Shown here piece after piece: positions 10,666 to 22,698 of a DNA stretch of 64,000 bases. The stretch covers positions 21,600 through 85,599 of the forward strand of contig JASANG010001666.1 in NCBI GenBank assembly GCA_030248215.1, written 5' to 3'. The notes under the pieces were generated by a model. The model saw only the letters and a list, made by a program, of their open reading frames with translations, had not been told where the DNA came from and searched no databases. Position 1 is the stretch's first letter. The number at the start of each line of letters is the position of its first letter. The DNA is from Enoplolaimus lenunculus. Taxonomy: Eukaryota > Nematoda > Enoplea > Enoplida > Thoracostomopsidae. Both the position numbers and the translations under genes were made by a program.

Positions 10666-10866
10666 CACTGCAAAAAATGGTTAGTCAAATTGACTCACTC
10701 CAAAATAAGCTTTTTGGAACAACACAAACTGAGTCAAATTTGACTCCGCCAGAGTCAAAGGTGCGACTGAGTGTATCGAATTTGACTCTAGCGGAGTCGA
10801 GTTTTTTCAATTTTTGTAGTCCCGTATTTTGGAGAGTTTTAATTTAACTCACCATTGTTTGCAGTG
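10666..10866. mobile_element. Family C: GTCAAATTGACTC fold-back MITE
   Basis: A near-perfect palindrome flanked by TA on both sides. The ends are CACTGCAAAAAATGGTTAGT and its inverse. The inner arms repeat GAGTCAAATTTGACTC-type motifs around a GTGCGACTGAGT centre. The TA flanks suggest cross-mobilisation by a Tc1/mariner transposase. Confidence 0.8.
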
Positions 10867-11340
10867 TATATTGGATTTTATAAAATGCACTAATTTTGAT
10901 AGCTACCACCAATAGGCAATAATCACATGGATACTACTAAAAATCAATCTAACCTCAGCTTAATAACCATTGCCTTGCGGGTAATATATATGATTTTGAA
11001 CTATGAGAACAAAGAAAAATAATATATTGACTCAAAATATTTTGAGGCTTAAAGATGTTATTTTGTCTGTATTTATCGCTTATGTAAAGTTTTCTAATAT
11101 CTTGACCTATTGAAAGATTTAACCATTAGTTTGATTAATTCTAATCAATCAAACTCTATACACTTGAAGCAATGTTATATTTACGTTGAGCTTGAATTGC
11201 AAAAATTTTGTACAATAAACATATTTTCGAACTTTTCTGCGATTATAATTCTGTATACAAAACCAGGAGCTGCAATTCTGAATCCATTGGAGTTTTAAAA
11301 GCTGATTTTGTCTTCCAATAACGGGTTTAATTTCTAGATT
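10867..11340. other. Unassigned AT-rich stretch
   Basis: Nothing recognised. The open frame at 11110-11298 has AT-rich composition and no family resemblance. Confidence 0.4.
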
Positions 11341-11426
11341 ACATTTTTTTGCTTCGGCTTAGGCTTAGGCTTAGGCTTAGGAATACGCTTAATCTACTGT
11401 TACGCCCCTAAAAGTAACATTGGCCA
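11341..11426 (+). mobile_element. Family B sister group, right half only
   Basis: TTAGGC hexamers are followed by GTTACGCCCCTAAAAGTAAC and ATTGG, the right terminus of the group. The left end is absent. Confidence 0.6.
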
Positions 11427-11723
11427 AAGACCCTATAGTTGAATATGGTGCTTAGTTGTAAAAATAGTTACATCAGTCTAACTCTGTGAATAGCTTACAA
11501 AGAATTTGTTCTTTTTACGTTTATAAACTCAAATTGTTGTTTGTTTTGTATGACAAACCTAAATCAAGCGAATCATTTAGGGTTCAGTCATGCATATCTA
11601 ATATACCGTGTACCTTTTGTATACCTTCGCTCTTTTAATAGACTGAAACTTTATCTAAGAACCGCTTCAAACTGTATGATATGGACGCCTTATTGCCCCT
11701 AGTACACATTCATTTCACATTTA

Positions 11724-11975
11724 CACTGTAAATTCCAATGAGTTGATTTATCAACTCAGCCAGCGAGTTAGTGATTTCTGAGTTAATAACAATAAGCATT
11801 AACTCACACTGAGTTGAGTTAATTATCATTCCGAGTTGAGCTGAGTCTGGGTGAGTTGATTAATTAACTCAGAATGAACTGAATCAACTCAACATCCTGA
11901 GTTCTGATAGTCCTAACTCAGACTGAGTGATTCAACTCATTCTGAGTTAAAATCAACTCACTGAAATTTACAGTG
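11724..11975. mobile_element. Family D, second copy
   Basis: CACTGTAAATTCCAATGAGT and its inverse bound a 252-bp palindrome of AACTCAGACTGAGT-like motifs, flanked by TA. It matches 4119-4369 throughout. Confidence 0.8.
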
Positions 11976-13571
11976 TATGCTTTTATAGGACATCGATGTA
12001 ATAAAGCTCGCACTTAATTAAAAATCATCATGTTTAAAACCTATGTCATTTTTAGAAACTTTGTGGATGTTATAATTAGAACAGGTCTCCTTGTAGAACG
12101 CAAGGACCACACGATACCCTGCAAAGTCATTGTGATTATAGTAAACACTCAATCAGTGCATAATGTCCTAACACTACCTAACAAGACAGGACTATAATTG
12201 TACATTTGGTTTAGAAGACGGCTGTGTACGAAAAAATTCAAAATTACTTGACACGCAATGCAGAAATTACAATTTATTAACAAGGGCTACGAGGATCTTT
12301 GTTTTGTCACAAGTCCCTATCCATCCAAAGACTGGTCCCTACATCCTACTTGCTTCGAAGACGGCCAGAACATTACCGGCTATCAAAGCACGCGGTGTGT
12401 GTAGTCAACCTCTGGTCATAGAATCATTTTCCACACGAGTCATAACAGGGTGCGTTGACAATTTTTTTCAACTATGCGAGCATTGTTTATGTGGATGATT
12501 GATTTTAAGCTTAGGCTTGGGATATACCTATGTCTATGCCTTATCCTAGCACCTAAGCCGAACCTAAGCCTTTGACTTAGCATAGTCTGAAGCACAAGCA
12601 GCCTGCGCTTTGTAAAACATCATCAGTTTATTAGCTTACAAAAAATTGAAAATCTGCTAATTTCAAGATCAGTTCGTCTTTAATATAGATTCGAATCAAA
12701 AACAGGGTTGCAGCAGCCACCCCCATACACCCTTGTTGAGATCGCCACCTCTGAAGGGGCCCACATCCCAACCAGATGAAGCAAAAACCGAAGAAATTTT
12801 GAAATACGTCTGGTCTCTCGCTCGTTTCGCTCGCGAGTTTGGCACTATGCCACTTTCAGCGATTTTAAATGACTTTAGACAATTACAATAACCATCAGGT
12901 TGCTAAATGCTCACAAAATTTCTTGCTCGCTACACTCGCAGCTTACAATTTTACCCAAGATAAAACAACTCTCATGAAACGAAATAATAAAGAAGGTAAT
13001 AAAACAAATTTTTGAGTGAGGTGTGCCGTGTGCTGTCTCGCCTGCTTGTAGCATATGAAGATTGCGAATAGTTTTATGTAAAATATGAGCTGTTTAGCTA
13101 CTTTAAAAGAAAATGTCAAATAATTTCGCGCAGTGCATGAAGTTGGATTCATTTCAAAAATGGCATCACTCATCATTTCACAACTTTTTAAACTGTTTTT
13201 GGAAGGGCGTACCCACAGCTGTCAAACACGATCGTGAGCTGGGACAACCTCAGATCAAACATCGACAGATTCTGTATTCACATCAACATAACATTGGTGG
13301 TCTCCCCCCAGGAGTTTAGGGGGCCCACCCCTGTCTGCTCGTTACATTTATCAAAAGACTTCCAAACCGTTCCCATATTAGATCCACGTAACTTTGGATG
13401 AACGCTACTATTCCTTAAAAGCTTAAGTTTTGAATGTTGCACAGTATTTCGGTTCCACCAGGAGCCCCAGCTGATTGGGGTACCCTTCCTGAGCGTCTTT
13501 GTGTCGGCCAGTGACGTAGCCACGATTTCATTTCGGGAGGTGATAGCCAGTAAAACACAACAGCAGTTTTT
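11976..13571. other. Unassigned non-coding stretch
   Basis: No supported gene. Two GC-richer hairpins (CTCGCTCGTTTCGCTCGCGAG-like, split here as CTCGCTCG and CGCTCGCGAG) lie near 12818-12837. Several short frames around 12304-12498 and 13113-13604 overlap each other on both strands and match nothing. Confidence 0.45.
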
Positions 13572-13865
13572 GATCTGTGATATTTCAAAAACATCTGTGT
13601 ACATTTTGATTTTAAAACTTCAAATCTGCCTTAAATTAGTATATAATTATTTTTGCATCGTTCTGTATTTGATGAAACAAACTGTGCCGGTTCCATAGTA
13701 ATTTTTGCCAACAAGTTTGATCTGTGATATTTCAAAAACATCTGTGTACATTTTGATTTTAAAACTTCAAATCTGCCTTAAATTAGTATATAATTATTTT
13801 TGCATCGTTCTGTATTTGATGAAACAAACCGTGCCGGTTCCATAGTAATTTTTGCCAACAAGTTT
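13572..13865 (+). repeat. 147-bp tandem duplication
   Basis: The block starting GATCTGTGATATTTCAAAAA at 13572 repeats at 13719 with essentially one change (ACTGTGCC versus ACCGTGCC). Near identity indicates a recent event. Confidence 0.9.
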
Positions 13866-13931
13866 TAAGCTGTCCAAAAGCGTATGTACAAGACAGAATA
13901 TGGCATGGGTATTTCGTTTTCAATATATCTA

Positions 13932-14141
13932 CACTACAAAAAATGGTGAGTCAAATTGACTCTCTCGGAAATAGGCTCTACTGGACTACACAAACTGAGC
14001 AAAATTCGACTCCGCCAGACACAAACGTGCAGCTCGGGGGGTCGAATTTGACTTTGGCGGAGTTGAATTTGACTCAGTTTGTGTAGTCCCGTAGAGACTA
14101 TTTCGGAGATAGTCAAATTGACTCACTCTTTTTTGCAGTGT
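13932..14141. mobile_element. Family C, full copy
   Basis: It runs from CACTACAAAAAATGGTGAGT to TTTTTTGCAGTG. It is flanked by TA, with inner arms containing ACTACACAAACTGAG and CTCAGTTTGTGTAGT. Confidence 0.8.
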
Positions 14142-14474
14142 ATACAGAAACAAGAAAAACAGCATTTTTAACAAAGATTTTTAATTTTGAATGAATTTTC
14201 ATGCAAGCAATACATTTTTTGTTAATTTAAGTCTTAATTTACACTGAGCCAGACTCGGCTACAGTGACTGGTTCAATAATTTTAAAAGAGACGCAACGCA
14301 ACATATAACCCCTTTCACCTACTTTCTAGTAAAACTGTCTCAATCATAGGTCAACCTCAGCAATGCAAGCCCGTTACACCCGTTCATTTTTACACTAATT
14401 AGAGGAGCACGTCCGTTCCTACGGTCATCTTAGTGTCCACTTGACCTAAAATCTTATCGAAAACAATAAACAAT

Positions 14475-14670
14475 TCGGCCCATATAACTTTAGGGGGCGT
14501 CAAGGTTTCCGGTGAGTCTATAAAACAGCAGGTTTAGATTCTAGATTACATTTTTTTGCTTAGGCTTAGGCTTAGGTTTAGGCTTAGGAACACATTTTTG
14601 CAACGCTTAGGCTTAGACTTAGGCTTAGGAATACGCTAATCTACTGTTACGCCCCTAAAAGTAACATTGG
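14475..14670 (+). mobile_element. Family B sister group, full copy
   Basis: GGCCCATATAACTTTAGGGG on the left is inverse to GCCCCTAAAAGTAACATTGG on the right. Hexamer runs and GAATACGCTAATCTACTG lie between them. Confidence 0.75.
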
Positions 14671-15748
14671 ACTCATAATTTTATGTTAAAGCACAATTTG
14701 TGCTGTACTCTCTATTGTCCTGTGTAGTAGCATTTCCTCGTTGAGAGACCGTATGTACAAATCACAACTAAGTTGAGTAGCTAGGTTTACCGTTTCACTG
14801 GTGCTCTTGTGGACGCCTAAAATTCCCAAATAATCTCAATTATTTGACATATAACTTCTTTGATTTTCTTACACTGCCCCATAAAAGTTGCGCCTTAGGC
14901 TAATAGGTTTAGGCTTAGGGTGAGAAAAAGGAATACGCATCGGATTCTTCAGGCCCAATGTCATTAGCGGATCCCGAGGGTTGGCGGGAGGCGTAGGCGT
15001 CCCGTCTGATTTTTTTATGATGAAATGATAACGTTCCTCTCAACCTTACAATTTCTTTCCTCGAAAAACTTTTTTGTAAAAATACAATTTTTCCCTCAAA
15101 ATTTTTGTTGCGATAAAATGGTAAGGTCGATTACAAACTTTGCGTTTTATAACATTTGCAAGCCGCCCGGCTGACGTCAGTAAATTTTAGATCCATCTCT
15201 GTTCAGGGTACATTGTTTACTGTGAACCTGAATCTAATCCAGAACCTAATCCCAAAGCAACACTGTACTAGAGTCAATTTTTCGTACTCTATCCAAATTC
15301 TCAGGTCTACAAAACCATAGCAATAAGTTTCAAAAAAACGAACAAAAATATGTACCCACCACCCAATCTGACATTAAACAAGCCGCATACTAATTGACTA
15401 TAATAATATAGTAGATTTCCTATATGACAAGACAATATATTTTCACTAATATTTATAATTCAAAAAACTTTTATGTTTTTGATCTTTTTTAACAAAAAAA
15501 TGGCATTCAAATGAGGCTGTTAATGACCTGTTTGAACCCTGGTCAAAAATTGTTTTCGTCTGTGACTTTGAGAATTATATTCAAAGACGTACTGCTGTAC
15601 ACACGCTTGTCTACATTTAAGGTTAAAGGGCTTAGGCTCTATGGTAAAACCTGAGGTTTCGGTTAATGTTAAGGAATAGGTCAAGCATTAAGCTTAAGCT
15701 TAGGTGAATCTTTTTTCCGCAATAATCTTTAGTATACGGCGAAGTATA
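14671..15748. other. Unassigned; contains a degenerate repeat at about 14950-15180
   Basis: The part at 14950-15180 shares AAATTTTTTTGTAAAAA-type blocks and a terminal ATAACATTTGCNAGCCGCCC with 31000-31260, so it is a dispersed repeat. The remainder is unassigned. Confidence 0.45.
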
Positions 15749-15927
15749 CATTGCAAAAAATGCTGAGTCAAATTGACTTTCTCCGAAATAGGGTTTACGG
15801 TACTACACAAACTAAGTCAAATTCGACTCACTGAATCGCACCTTTGACTCTGGCGGAGTCGAATTTGGCTGAGTTTGTGTAGTCCCGCAAAGTTTATTTC
15901 GGATAGATTCAATTTGACTCACCAGTT
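15749..15927. mobile_element. Family C, copy truncated on the right
   Basis: It begins CATTGCAAAAAATGCTGAGT after TA and keeps both palindromic arms. It stops at GACTCACCAGTTAATTTGGG without the CAGTG end. Confidence 0.7.
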
Positions 15928-16720
15928 AATTTGGGGTGGTCGCTGTAAAGATGTGGACCGTAACAGCTGGCAAGTCCCGCCTTCCCTTCTCAGGGTGGCA
16001 GTAAGAGGGCATTTTATCGTAGCACCCCTAAAGTCGACGCGTCGTATCCTCCTACGGAACTGGACCCGCGGCTCTGCCGCCTAACAAAGGCGGCTCGGAT
16101 GTGACGGATACCCTCATATAATGGTGTATATGGTGAGTGTGATTACTCGGGATTTAGGTACATCTGCTGGGGAACCTGGCCGTCTGTCGCGACGACTGCT
16201 GGATGGAAACTCGTTGGCGGGATCCACGCTGACGAGTTCCTTATAGGTGGGTAAGACGGTCAACCCCCGTCGGAGGTTCGGATTCCGTTTGTTCACTTTT
16301 GCTGCATAAACACTGAACCTTATAGAATTTCGCGATTACCTCCAAGGATGTCGGCTCAGGATGTACCCACTCCGGACACGGGTGACCTCTCATCCTTTAT
16401 AAAAGGCTACCATCTAGTGAATTTAAGGGAACTGAGAGTGGGCATCAATTCTAAATTCCACCTTTAACGTTATCGCCGCTGATGCCCTGAAAACTCTATT
16501 CCAGGTACCACCCTGGACTGGCAAAAGAATTCAAATTTCATAAAACCTATACGGTCGTATTACTGCAGAAACAGTGCTTCCGGGCAGGTAAATCAACATG
16601 CTAGGGATGCTGTTCAAATATTTTGAGGAGGGTATATGGATGTATATTTTGAAGGCTTACGTCCGTATATAAAACTTTTTACAGTGGCCAAATATGCACA
16701 GCAATTTTTTGACTTCTCTC
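15928..16720. other. GC-richer island of unknown origin
   Basis: The base composition and vocabulary differ from the surroundings (for example GACCCGCGGCTCTGCCGCC, GTCGCGACGACTGC). A short plus-strand frame starts at the ATG near 16350 (MSAQDVPTPDTGDLSS) and closes after about 40 codons. It could be the 5' part of an old retroelement, but no reverse transcriptase, transposase or RNA gene is recognisable. Confidence 0.35.
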
Positions 16721-17011
16721 TGGCTACAGGGCCGGCGGTCTAACGCGATAATTCGAAGAAATTGTAGCTTGTACTAAGGTTAAATATACTTTCTTCCTGA
16801 CGCTTTTTAAGAGTTTAAATTTAGATTGTGAGGCACCAGAAAAGTATATGGCTTCTATAAATTTGTGTCTCTTATGAGAAACCGTTGCTTTGACGTAAAG
16901 GGAAAACATAAATTGAACTTTTTTTCATATTTTGCGCAAACTTTCTCAATTTGAAAAATAATATCGCGTTTTGTATGAGATTGTTTTCAAATGCAAGATT
17001 TTGTATTTTAA

Positions 17012-17271
17012 CCCTTTCTCACATGAATATTTTCTATTTCCCCTGAGACCTACTTTTATGCTAGGATTCGAACTCCAGTGACTGAAGTGGGAGGCGTATA
17101 CCATCACCACTCAGCTATAGGAGCTTGACGCTCGATCCCGAGGGGCTCTCACGTCTTGTGGTGATTTAGTACTATGAATATGTGTTGCAATTGTTAAACA
17201 CGGTGCGATATATACTATTTAATGTATATACACTGCACAGTTGCCTACAGGCAACTCAATGTGAGAAGGGG
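17012..17271. mobile_element. Family A, full copy
   Basis: TTAA at 17008-17011 precedes CCCTTTCTCACATGAATA. The right end GTGAGAAGGGG is followed by CTAA, a drifted TTAA. The tRNA-like boxes are on the minus strand. Confidence 0.75.
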
Positions 17272-17277
17272 CTAAGG

Positions 17278-17443
17278 TTTAACAAACTGAGTCAAAATTC
17301 GACGCCGTCAGAGTCAAATTCGATTCAGCGAATCGCTAAGCGAGGTCGAATTTGACTCTGGCGGAGTCGAATTTGATCAGTTTGTGTAGTCAGGAAAAGC
17401 CTATTTCAGAGATAGTCAATTTAACTCACCATTATTTGCAGTG
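17278..17443. mobile_element. Family C, left-truncated copy
   Basis: It begins within the arm (ACAAACTGAGTCAAAATTCG) directly after the family A copy and ends TTATTTGCAGTG before TA. The junction suggests that the two elements were brought together by insertion or deletion. Confidence 0.65.
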
Positions 17444-18143
17444 TAAGGGGCTGCTGCTCCCAAAACATTTCGTATTAACCGGTCCTCGGGAGCGGCAGTC
17501 CTCAGTTTTCTGAAAATCCTCTCAAATCTTTGGTGGTCAATGGGCAGCACAGTAGCGTTCGAGCAACATAACGCAAATTGACGCTAAAATTTTCACACTA
17601 CAAACTTATTTTTAAACCAAGAAACAAAACGTTATGTTACAAACGAATAAAGCCTCCCACGCTCACATTTGTATAGTGTGACAGTGTAAGGTTAATTATC
17701 AACGTGACGTCAAACCAGCTGCATGTCCCACTTAAAATTGTTTTGCCGTCTCAAACGTGTTTTGCTGGCTGCGCTCCTGTTCCCATTAAACTATAAACAG
17801 AGTCAACAACAGCGCATTTATGAGTTCAGTTAAAAGTTGTTTGTTGTGAGCGATCATAGCGATTAGTAAAATTTCATTACCTCTAAAATCAAAATGAATG
17901 ATTTTAAACCTTTTAAAAAATTATTTTTTTCTCGTCTGGCGATAAATTTTGAACACAAATACATCGATACCCCCGGCCCCTGTATATGCCTGTGAAACAA
18001 CACAGCTGAAAGTTTGCGATAACACTTGAGCAAGATCAGGATCGGTTTCAGTCCAGAAGAAACCGTTCTTAAACGGGGAAAATGATACGCGACGTGCGAT
18101 GGAACAAAATGTTTTTTTAAAATAGAAATCTTTTAATGGTGTC
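17444..18143. other. Unassigned non-coding stretch
   Basis: Unique-looking sequence without a supported frame or repeat. Confidence 0.4.
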
Positions 18144-18293
18144 GGCCAATGTAAAGAACAGTGACGGAACAGTATTGTAAGCTTATTCCTAAGCCTAAGC
18201 CTAAAGCCAAGCCAAAAATTAATCTAAAGCTTATAAGCTTATTCTATTCTAGTACCACAGAAAAACGTTTCGCCGCTGATCTATACGTGGGCC
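18144..18293 (-). mobile_element. Family B, short inverted copy
   Basis: GGCCAATGTAAAGAACAGTG on the left and CTGATCTATACGTGGGCC on the right, with CCTAAGCCTAAGCC hexamers between. It is an intact but short version (about 150 bp). Confidence 0.75.
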
Positions 18294-18946
18294 ATGCTGT
18301 CAATAAATGCTTCGATCAGGGAGTCGTGTGAAGCAAAATACAGCAGACACGCAATGGTTTGTTCGATTTTACAATTTTTTGAAAATAATTTTATTTTTGT
18401 CATAAAAGAAAATTTACTCAAAATCGTTTAAAAATTATGGCAAATTGATGTTTTTGCATTTAAAATGAAACTAAAAATTGATCAATGATGAATGACCGTA
18501 TTTAGAATGTTCTTGTGAATAGACTATTCAAGGTTGAACGTTTAATTATGTAAATTCTGATGCTATACCAGGTGTAAAATGCCGACACCCGAACTGCAAC
18601 AGGTTTATTGTTTCAAGATGGCACACTGTACCAGTGTCTGGCGTTATTTGGTATTACGGAATATTATCTAGCATACATAGTTTGTTTTAATATCTCTTTT
18701 ATACACTTCCGTTCACAAGCTTAGTAATAAATCATAGGCGAAACCTAAGCCTTTAAGCCTAAAACAAAACCTTGTAGGCAAAATTTGAAAATTTAAGAAA
18801 CCGGTGGTAGTATGCATGAAAGCAGATTCAATGAGTCCTTTTTTGGCATGTGGCTTATACCGCAACGAGGTCAGTCGCTGTGTGTATAGTTAAATTTAGT
18901 AATTGAACAAGGCGAATAGCTACTAGACACATGTCGGATTTCTACA
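18294..18946. other. Unassigned non-coding stretch
   Basis: AT-rich. Weak CCTAAGCC-like motifs occur near 18740-18780. No gene is seen. Confidence 0.4.
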
Positions 18947-19111
18947 GGCCAGTAGCCTGCTCGCTTTGCTAGGGGGGGCTAAAAAATTTTCAGGTATGGC
19001 ATTCACGGGATTTCAGTCACATGCAAACAGAGTGGGAAATTTTCTAGGGGGGCTGAAATGTTTTCAGGGGGGGGGGGGCTGAGCCTTCCCTGGTCCCCTT
19101 TGGCTACGGGC
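18947..19111 (-). mobile_element. Family K, fourth copy
   Basis: It runs from GGCCAGTAGCCTGCTCGC to CTTTGGCTACGGGC. It includes a ten-G run near 19069-19078 and has the same internal order as the copy at 4719. Confidence 0.65.
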
Positions 19112-19860
19112 ACAGATTTCTAGGTCATATATTTTGGAGTCAACAGAAAAATACAAATGGAGCAAAAATCTCGCGAATAAAAAAAACATAATTTTTCAAA
19201 TGAGTTCGAATATAAAAATTTTATTAAAAGCTGCTACAGGGCAGTCTGTCTTTATAATACCGTAAATTCGTTGTTCCTTGCAGGGGCTCGCATGGCGAAA
19301 ACAAACGCAGTGCACCCTGCAATTTGTGTTCGTTTGCGGGATACAGCTTCTTTGTCTTGTTGACTACGCTCGCTAAACTAAAGATTTTTCAATCCGCACA
19401 ACAAAATCACACAACATTTATTATTTGAAGCCTGTGAGTAGTTTCGCTATGCACGCAGTACCTATGGAAACGTTGACGTAATACAAACGATGAATGCTGA
19501 ACCAATTTTCAGTGGCTTACTGAGAGAAATTTAAACCAAAGAACGCTTTAGCAGTGACGGATCTATAATTTTTTGTGGGGGTGGGGGGGTAATCCGAGAT
19601 CAGCCCAGCGTTCCAAGTTCGCGGCAGGATCAATTTTGCAGCTTTCTTTAACGACCTTTAAATTCTTTGCGGTAAGTACATATCAGGCTCAATCGTCAAT
19701 TGCGCAACGATTTGAAAAGAAATATCACGAGCGAAGCGAGCAAAAAGACAGTGTCTCCAGTGCAAAACTTCAGTTTGGTGTTCATCTGGGCGGATTTTAG
19801 TAGCGGCACATGAAATATTTCTAAGCGACCGCAATCATTAAGCGTGAAGATATGTGACAC
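19112..19860. other. Unassigned non-coding stretch
   Basis: No supported gene. The open frame at 19573-19800 has no recognisable domain. Confidence 0.4.
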
Positions 19861-19940
19861 TGTTCATACTATCCCATGTTCATAATATCCCATGTTCATA
19901 CTATCCCATGTTCATACTATCCCATGTTCATACTATCCCA
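19861..19940 (+). repeat. 16-bp tandem repeat, five units
   Basis: The unit TGTTCATACTATCCCA is repeated five times. One unit carries a single change (ATAATATCCCA). Confidence 0.9.
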
Positions 19941-20311
19941 ATATCACTGGTCCGCTTGAGGAATTTACCCGTTGTCTTCCTTTAAAATACGCGTAAACAA
20001 AACTTTTTGAGATCCAACGTAAGCTATAATTGCACTTATGGTCATTTTTGAAAATACGGGGAAAAGAACAAGAACATTTTCGTCCTAACAACCATGACAT
20101 CATAGGCTTGAAATTTATGCAACATCTGCTTTAATGAATGCATTGCATACATATATACATACATGGATATGCCAACACCTAACATTTTCCATTTCTACAT
20201 CCCCACATCAGGAATTTCTGGATCCGCCACTGATTATGACGCACTTGATATTTATGATTGGGAGGCGGGGGTTGGCGTTGATCTTAGGTCGCACTCTCGG
20301 TATTTTCCTAT

Positions 20312-20625
20312 GGCTCATGTAAAGATCAGGGGCGGAACGTTTTTTGTGGGACTAGAATAGAGAAAGCTTACGCTTTAGACTATTTTTCTGCCTGGTTTAG
20401 GCTAAGGCTTAGGCTTAGGATTAGGAATTTACTCATTCTTACGCTTATGCTTAGGTTTAGGCTTAGGCTTAGGAATAAAGTCATCCTTACGCTTACGCTT
20501 AGGTTTAGGCTTAGGCTTAGGCTTAGAAATAAACTCATCCTGACGCATAGGCTTAGGTTTTGGCTTAGGCTTAGGCTTAGGAATATGCTTATGCTACTGT
20601 TCCGTCGCTGTTCTTTACATTGGCC
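20312..20625 (+). mobile_element. Family B, long copy
   Basis: GGCTCATGTAAAGATCAGGG and CGCTGTTCTTTACATTGGCC bound four successive hexamer blocks. Each block is separated by a GAATAAACTCATCCTNACGC-type spacer, so copies differ by the number of blocks. Confidence 0.8.
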
Positions 20626-20784
20626 TTTCCTGTTAAACCCATTCCCACCCTAAACAATACCATGACAAATGAAGTGCAAACTGCGTAAGTGTAAACGATG
20701 CACCTTCACTCGTTGCGCACTGTTTAGCAGTAAACGTTCACAAGATGTTATAGACCGCCACCCTACACGGTTTAAGTGACAAGC

Positions 20785-20900
20785 TAAATGCAGCTGAGTG
20801 GCGACGGTAAGCGCATCCTACCTGACAGTTCAGAGTTCGAATTCCAGCTTGACAGCGGATACTGGTTGAAACAGGAAATATTCATGCCAAAAATGAATTA
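20785..20900 (+). other. tRNA-like sequence with pol III-type boxes, diverged family A relative
   Basis: AGCTGAGTGGCGACGG (A box-like) is followed about 50 bp later by GAGTTCGAATTCC (B box-like) and then GGAAATATTCATG, as in family A. The TIR and TTAA are lost. It does not fold as a clean cloverleaf, so I do not call a tRNA gene. Confidence 0.5.
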
Positions 20901-21372
20901 AACCAAGGTTATCACTGAAAACGCGGACAGATCCAATATCCGATTATCGCTTAGCCGTTTTCAAATTTTCAACAAGCGAATGAAGCTTTCTGTACAAACG
21001 TTTATCAGCCGACATCAGGTATTTTTTTGTAAAACGGCTCAACTGCTACTATATGAGCAGACAAGAGCAGAAATAGAGTCTATGGAAAATGATCAGGTTT
21101 TAAAGCCAGTTACAGTCGGTTGCTTGAATAATTGATCGCGGTGTTCAAAGATACCATGAGCATACCGCATACACAAGACTTAAAGAGTGATTTGCTTCAG
21201 TTTTTTCTATAGGCGCGGTCATATCATAATATAGCGTGTGTAACCGTTACTTTATAAAGGTAATATTTGATGGTTTTTCACAACCGTTACGGTGGCGCTA
21301 ATACTTGTGAAGACTTGCGGCGTCGTCCGGCGCCGCATCACATGCGATACCTCAGGGTGATTGAAGGTGCCG

Positions 21373-22028
21373 GTTGGCGGCGTACGGATGACGGACGGCG
21401 CCGTACAGATGACGGACGGCGTCATACGCGTGACGGACGGCGCCGGACGGATGAGGGACGGCGCCGTACAGATGACGGACGGCGTCATACGCGTGACGGA
21501 CGGCGCCGCACGGATGAGGACGGCGCCGTACAGATGACGGACGGCGTCATACGCGTGACGGACGGCGCCGGACGGATGAGGACGGCGCTGTACAGATGAC
21601 GGACGGCGTCATACGCGTGACGGACGGCGCCGCACGGATGAGGACGGCGCCGACAGAGACGGACGGCGCAACGCGGACGGACGGCGCCGGACGATGAGGG
21701 ACGGCGCCGTACAGATGACGGACGGCGTCATACGCGTGACGGACGGCGCCGCACGGATGAGGGACGGCGCCGTACAGATGACGGACGGCGTCATACGCGT
21801 GACGGACGGCGCCGGACGGATGAGGGACGGCGCCGTACAGATGACGGACGGCGTCATACGCGTGACGGACGGCGCCGTACAGGTGACGGACGGCGTCATA
21901 CGCGTGACGGACGGCGCCGTACAGATGACGGACGGCGTCATACGCGTGACGGACGGCGCCGGACGGATGAGGGACGGCGTCATACGCGTGACGGACGGCG
22001 CCGGACGGATGACGGATGGCGCCGTAGG
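21373..22028. repeat. CpG-rich minisatellite, 21-bp units in 63-bp triplets
   Basis: About 30 units of 21 bp share the GGACGGCG start. They are arranged largely as a triplet: GGACGGCGTCATACGCGTGA, GGACGGCGCCGGACGGATGA and GGACGGCGCCGTACAGATGA. Because 21 is a multiple of three, long frames stay open on both strands. These are an effect of the period and not genes. The array is strongly GC-rich inside AT-rich DNA. Confidence 0.92.
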
Positions 22029-22698
22029 ACAAGTATAGGGCAGAGTTTGACACTGTGGCGGACGTGAAGATTTATCTCTGTTAAAGCCAATCAAGTTCCT
22101 TTTTTGTATCAATATTTTTAATCAGCGATTTTACATTCATTTTACAAACGCAGTCATAAAATAGATTGATCAACCTACTTGTAAGCCAGTGGCGTAGCCA
22201 GGAATTCCACTCGGTAAGATATAACCGCATGAAAAGCAATTTATTACCTCTTAGAATCTAGAAGGTCTAAAACATTTTAAAAGTGCTATTTTCTTGGTTC
22301 TACAGAAATTCGGGAGGGGTTATATATCCCCCCTGCATTGTTCTCCTTGTTTACACCCCTGTCCAGAGCCCATATTTGATGATTTTTCTCAAACAATTGA
22401 TAATAAGCTTCAAGAGTCAGTAATTTGAAATCAGTACCAGTTTAACCTTTTCTCGCATAAATATTTTCAATAACAAACGATTTTGTTCAGTTTTACAGAA
22501 ACAGTAATATTATTATAATATAGCGTGAGCATCCGTTATTTTGCAACCTACAATTTCATTATTTTTGCTATTTGAGCGTTAGCTGATCCTGATAAGAGCA
22601 AAGATTTAGCTCTGACTCTAGTTTTAAGTTTATAATCTCGGCAAAAAGTATTTTGATCAAGCGAATATTATTCGAAGTGGATATAAGTCCATGATTTA
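22029..22698. other. Unassigned; solo family A end at 22441
   Basis: TTAACCTTTTCTCGCATAAA at 22442 looks like an orphan family A terminus. The rest is unassigned. Confidence 0.4.

Noticed and set aside
20395-20590. TTAGGC runs as a telomere or interstitial telomere
   Set aside because: They are short, degenerate, interrupted by fixed spacers and bounded by inverted repeats, so they are the interior of a MITE family.
21547-22112. Long open frames over the 21-bp array (about 170 codons) as repeat proteins
   Set aside because: The 21-bp period keeps all frames open on both strands. There is no start context, and the translation follows the repeat exactly.
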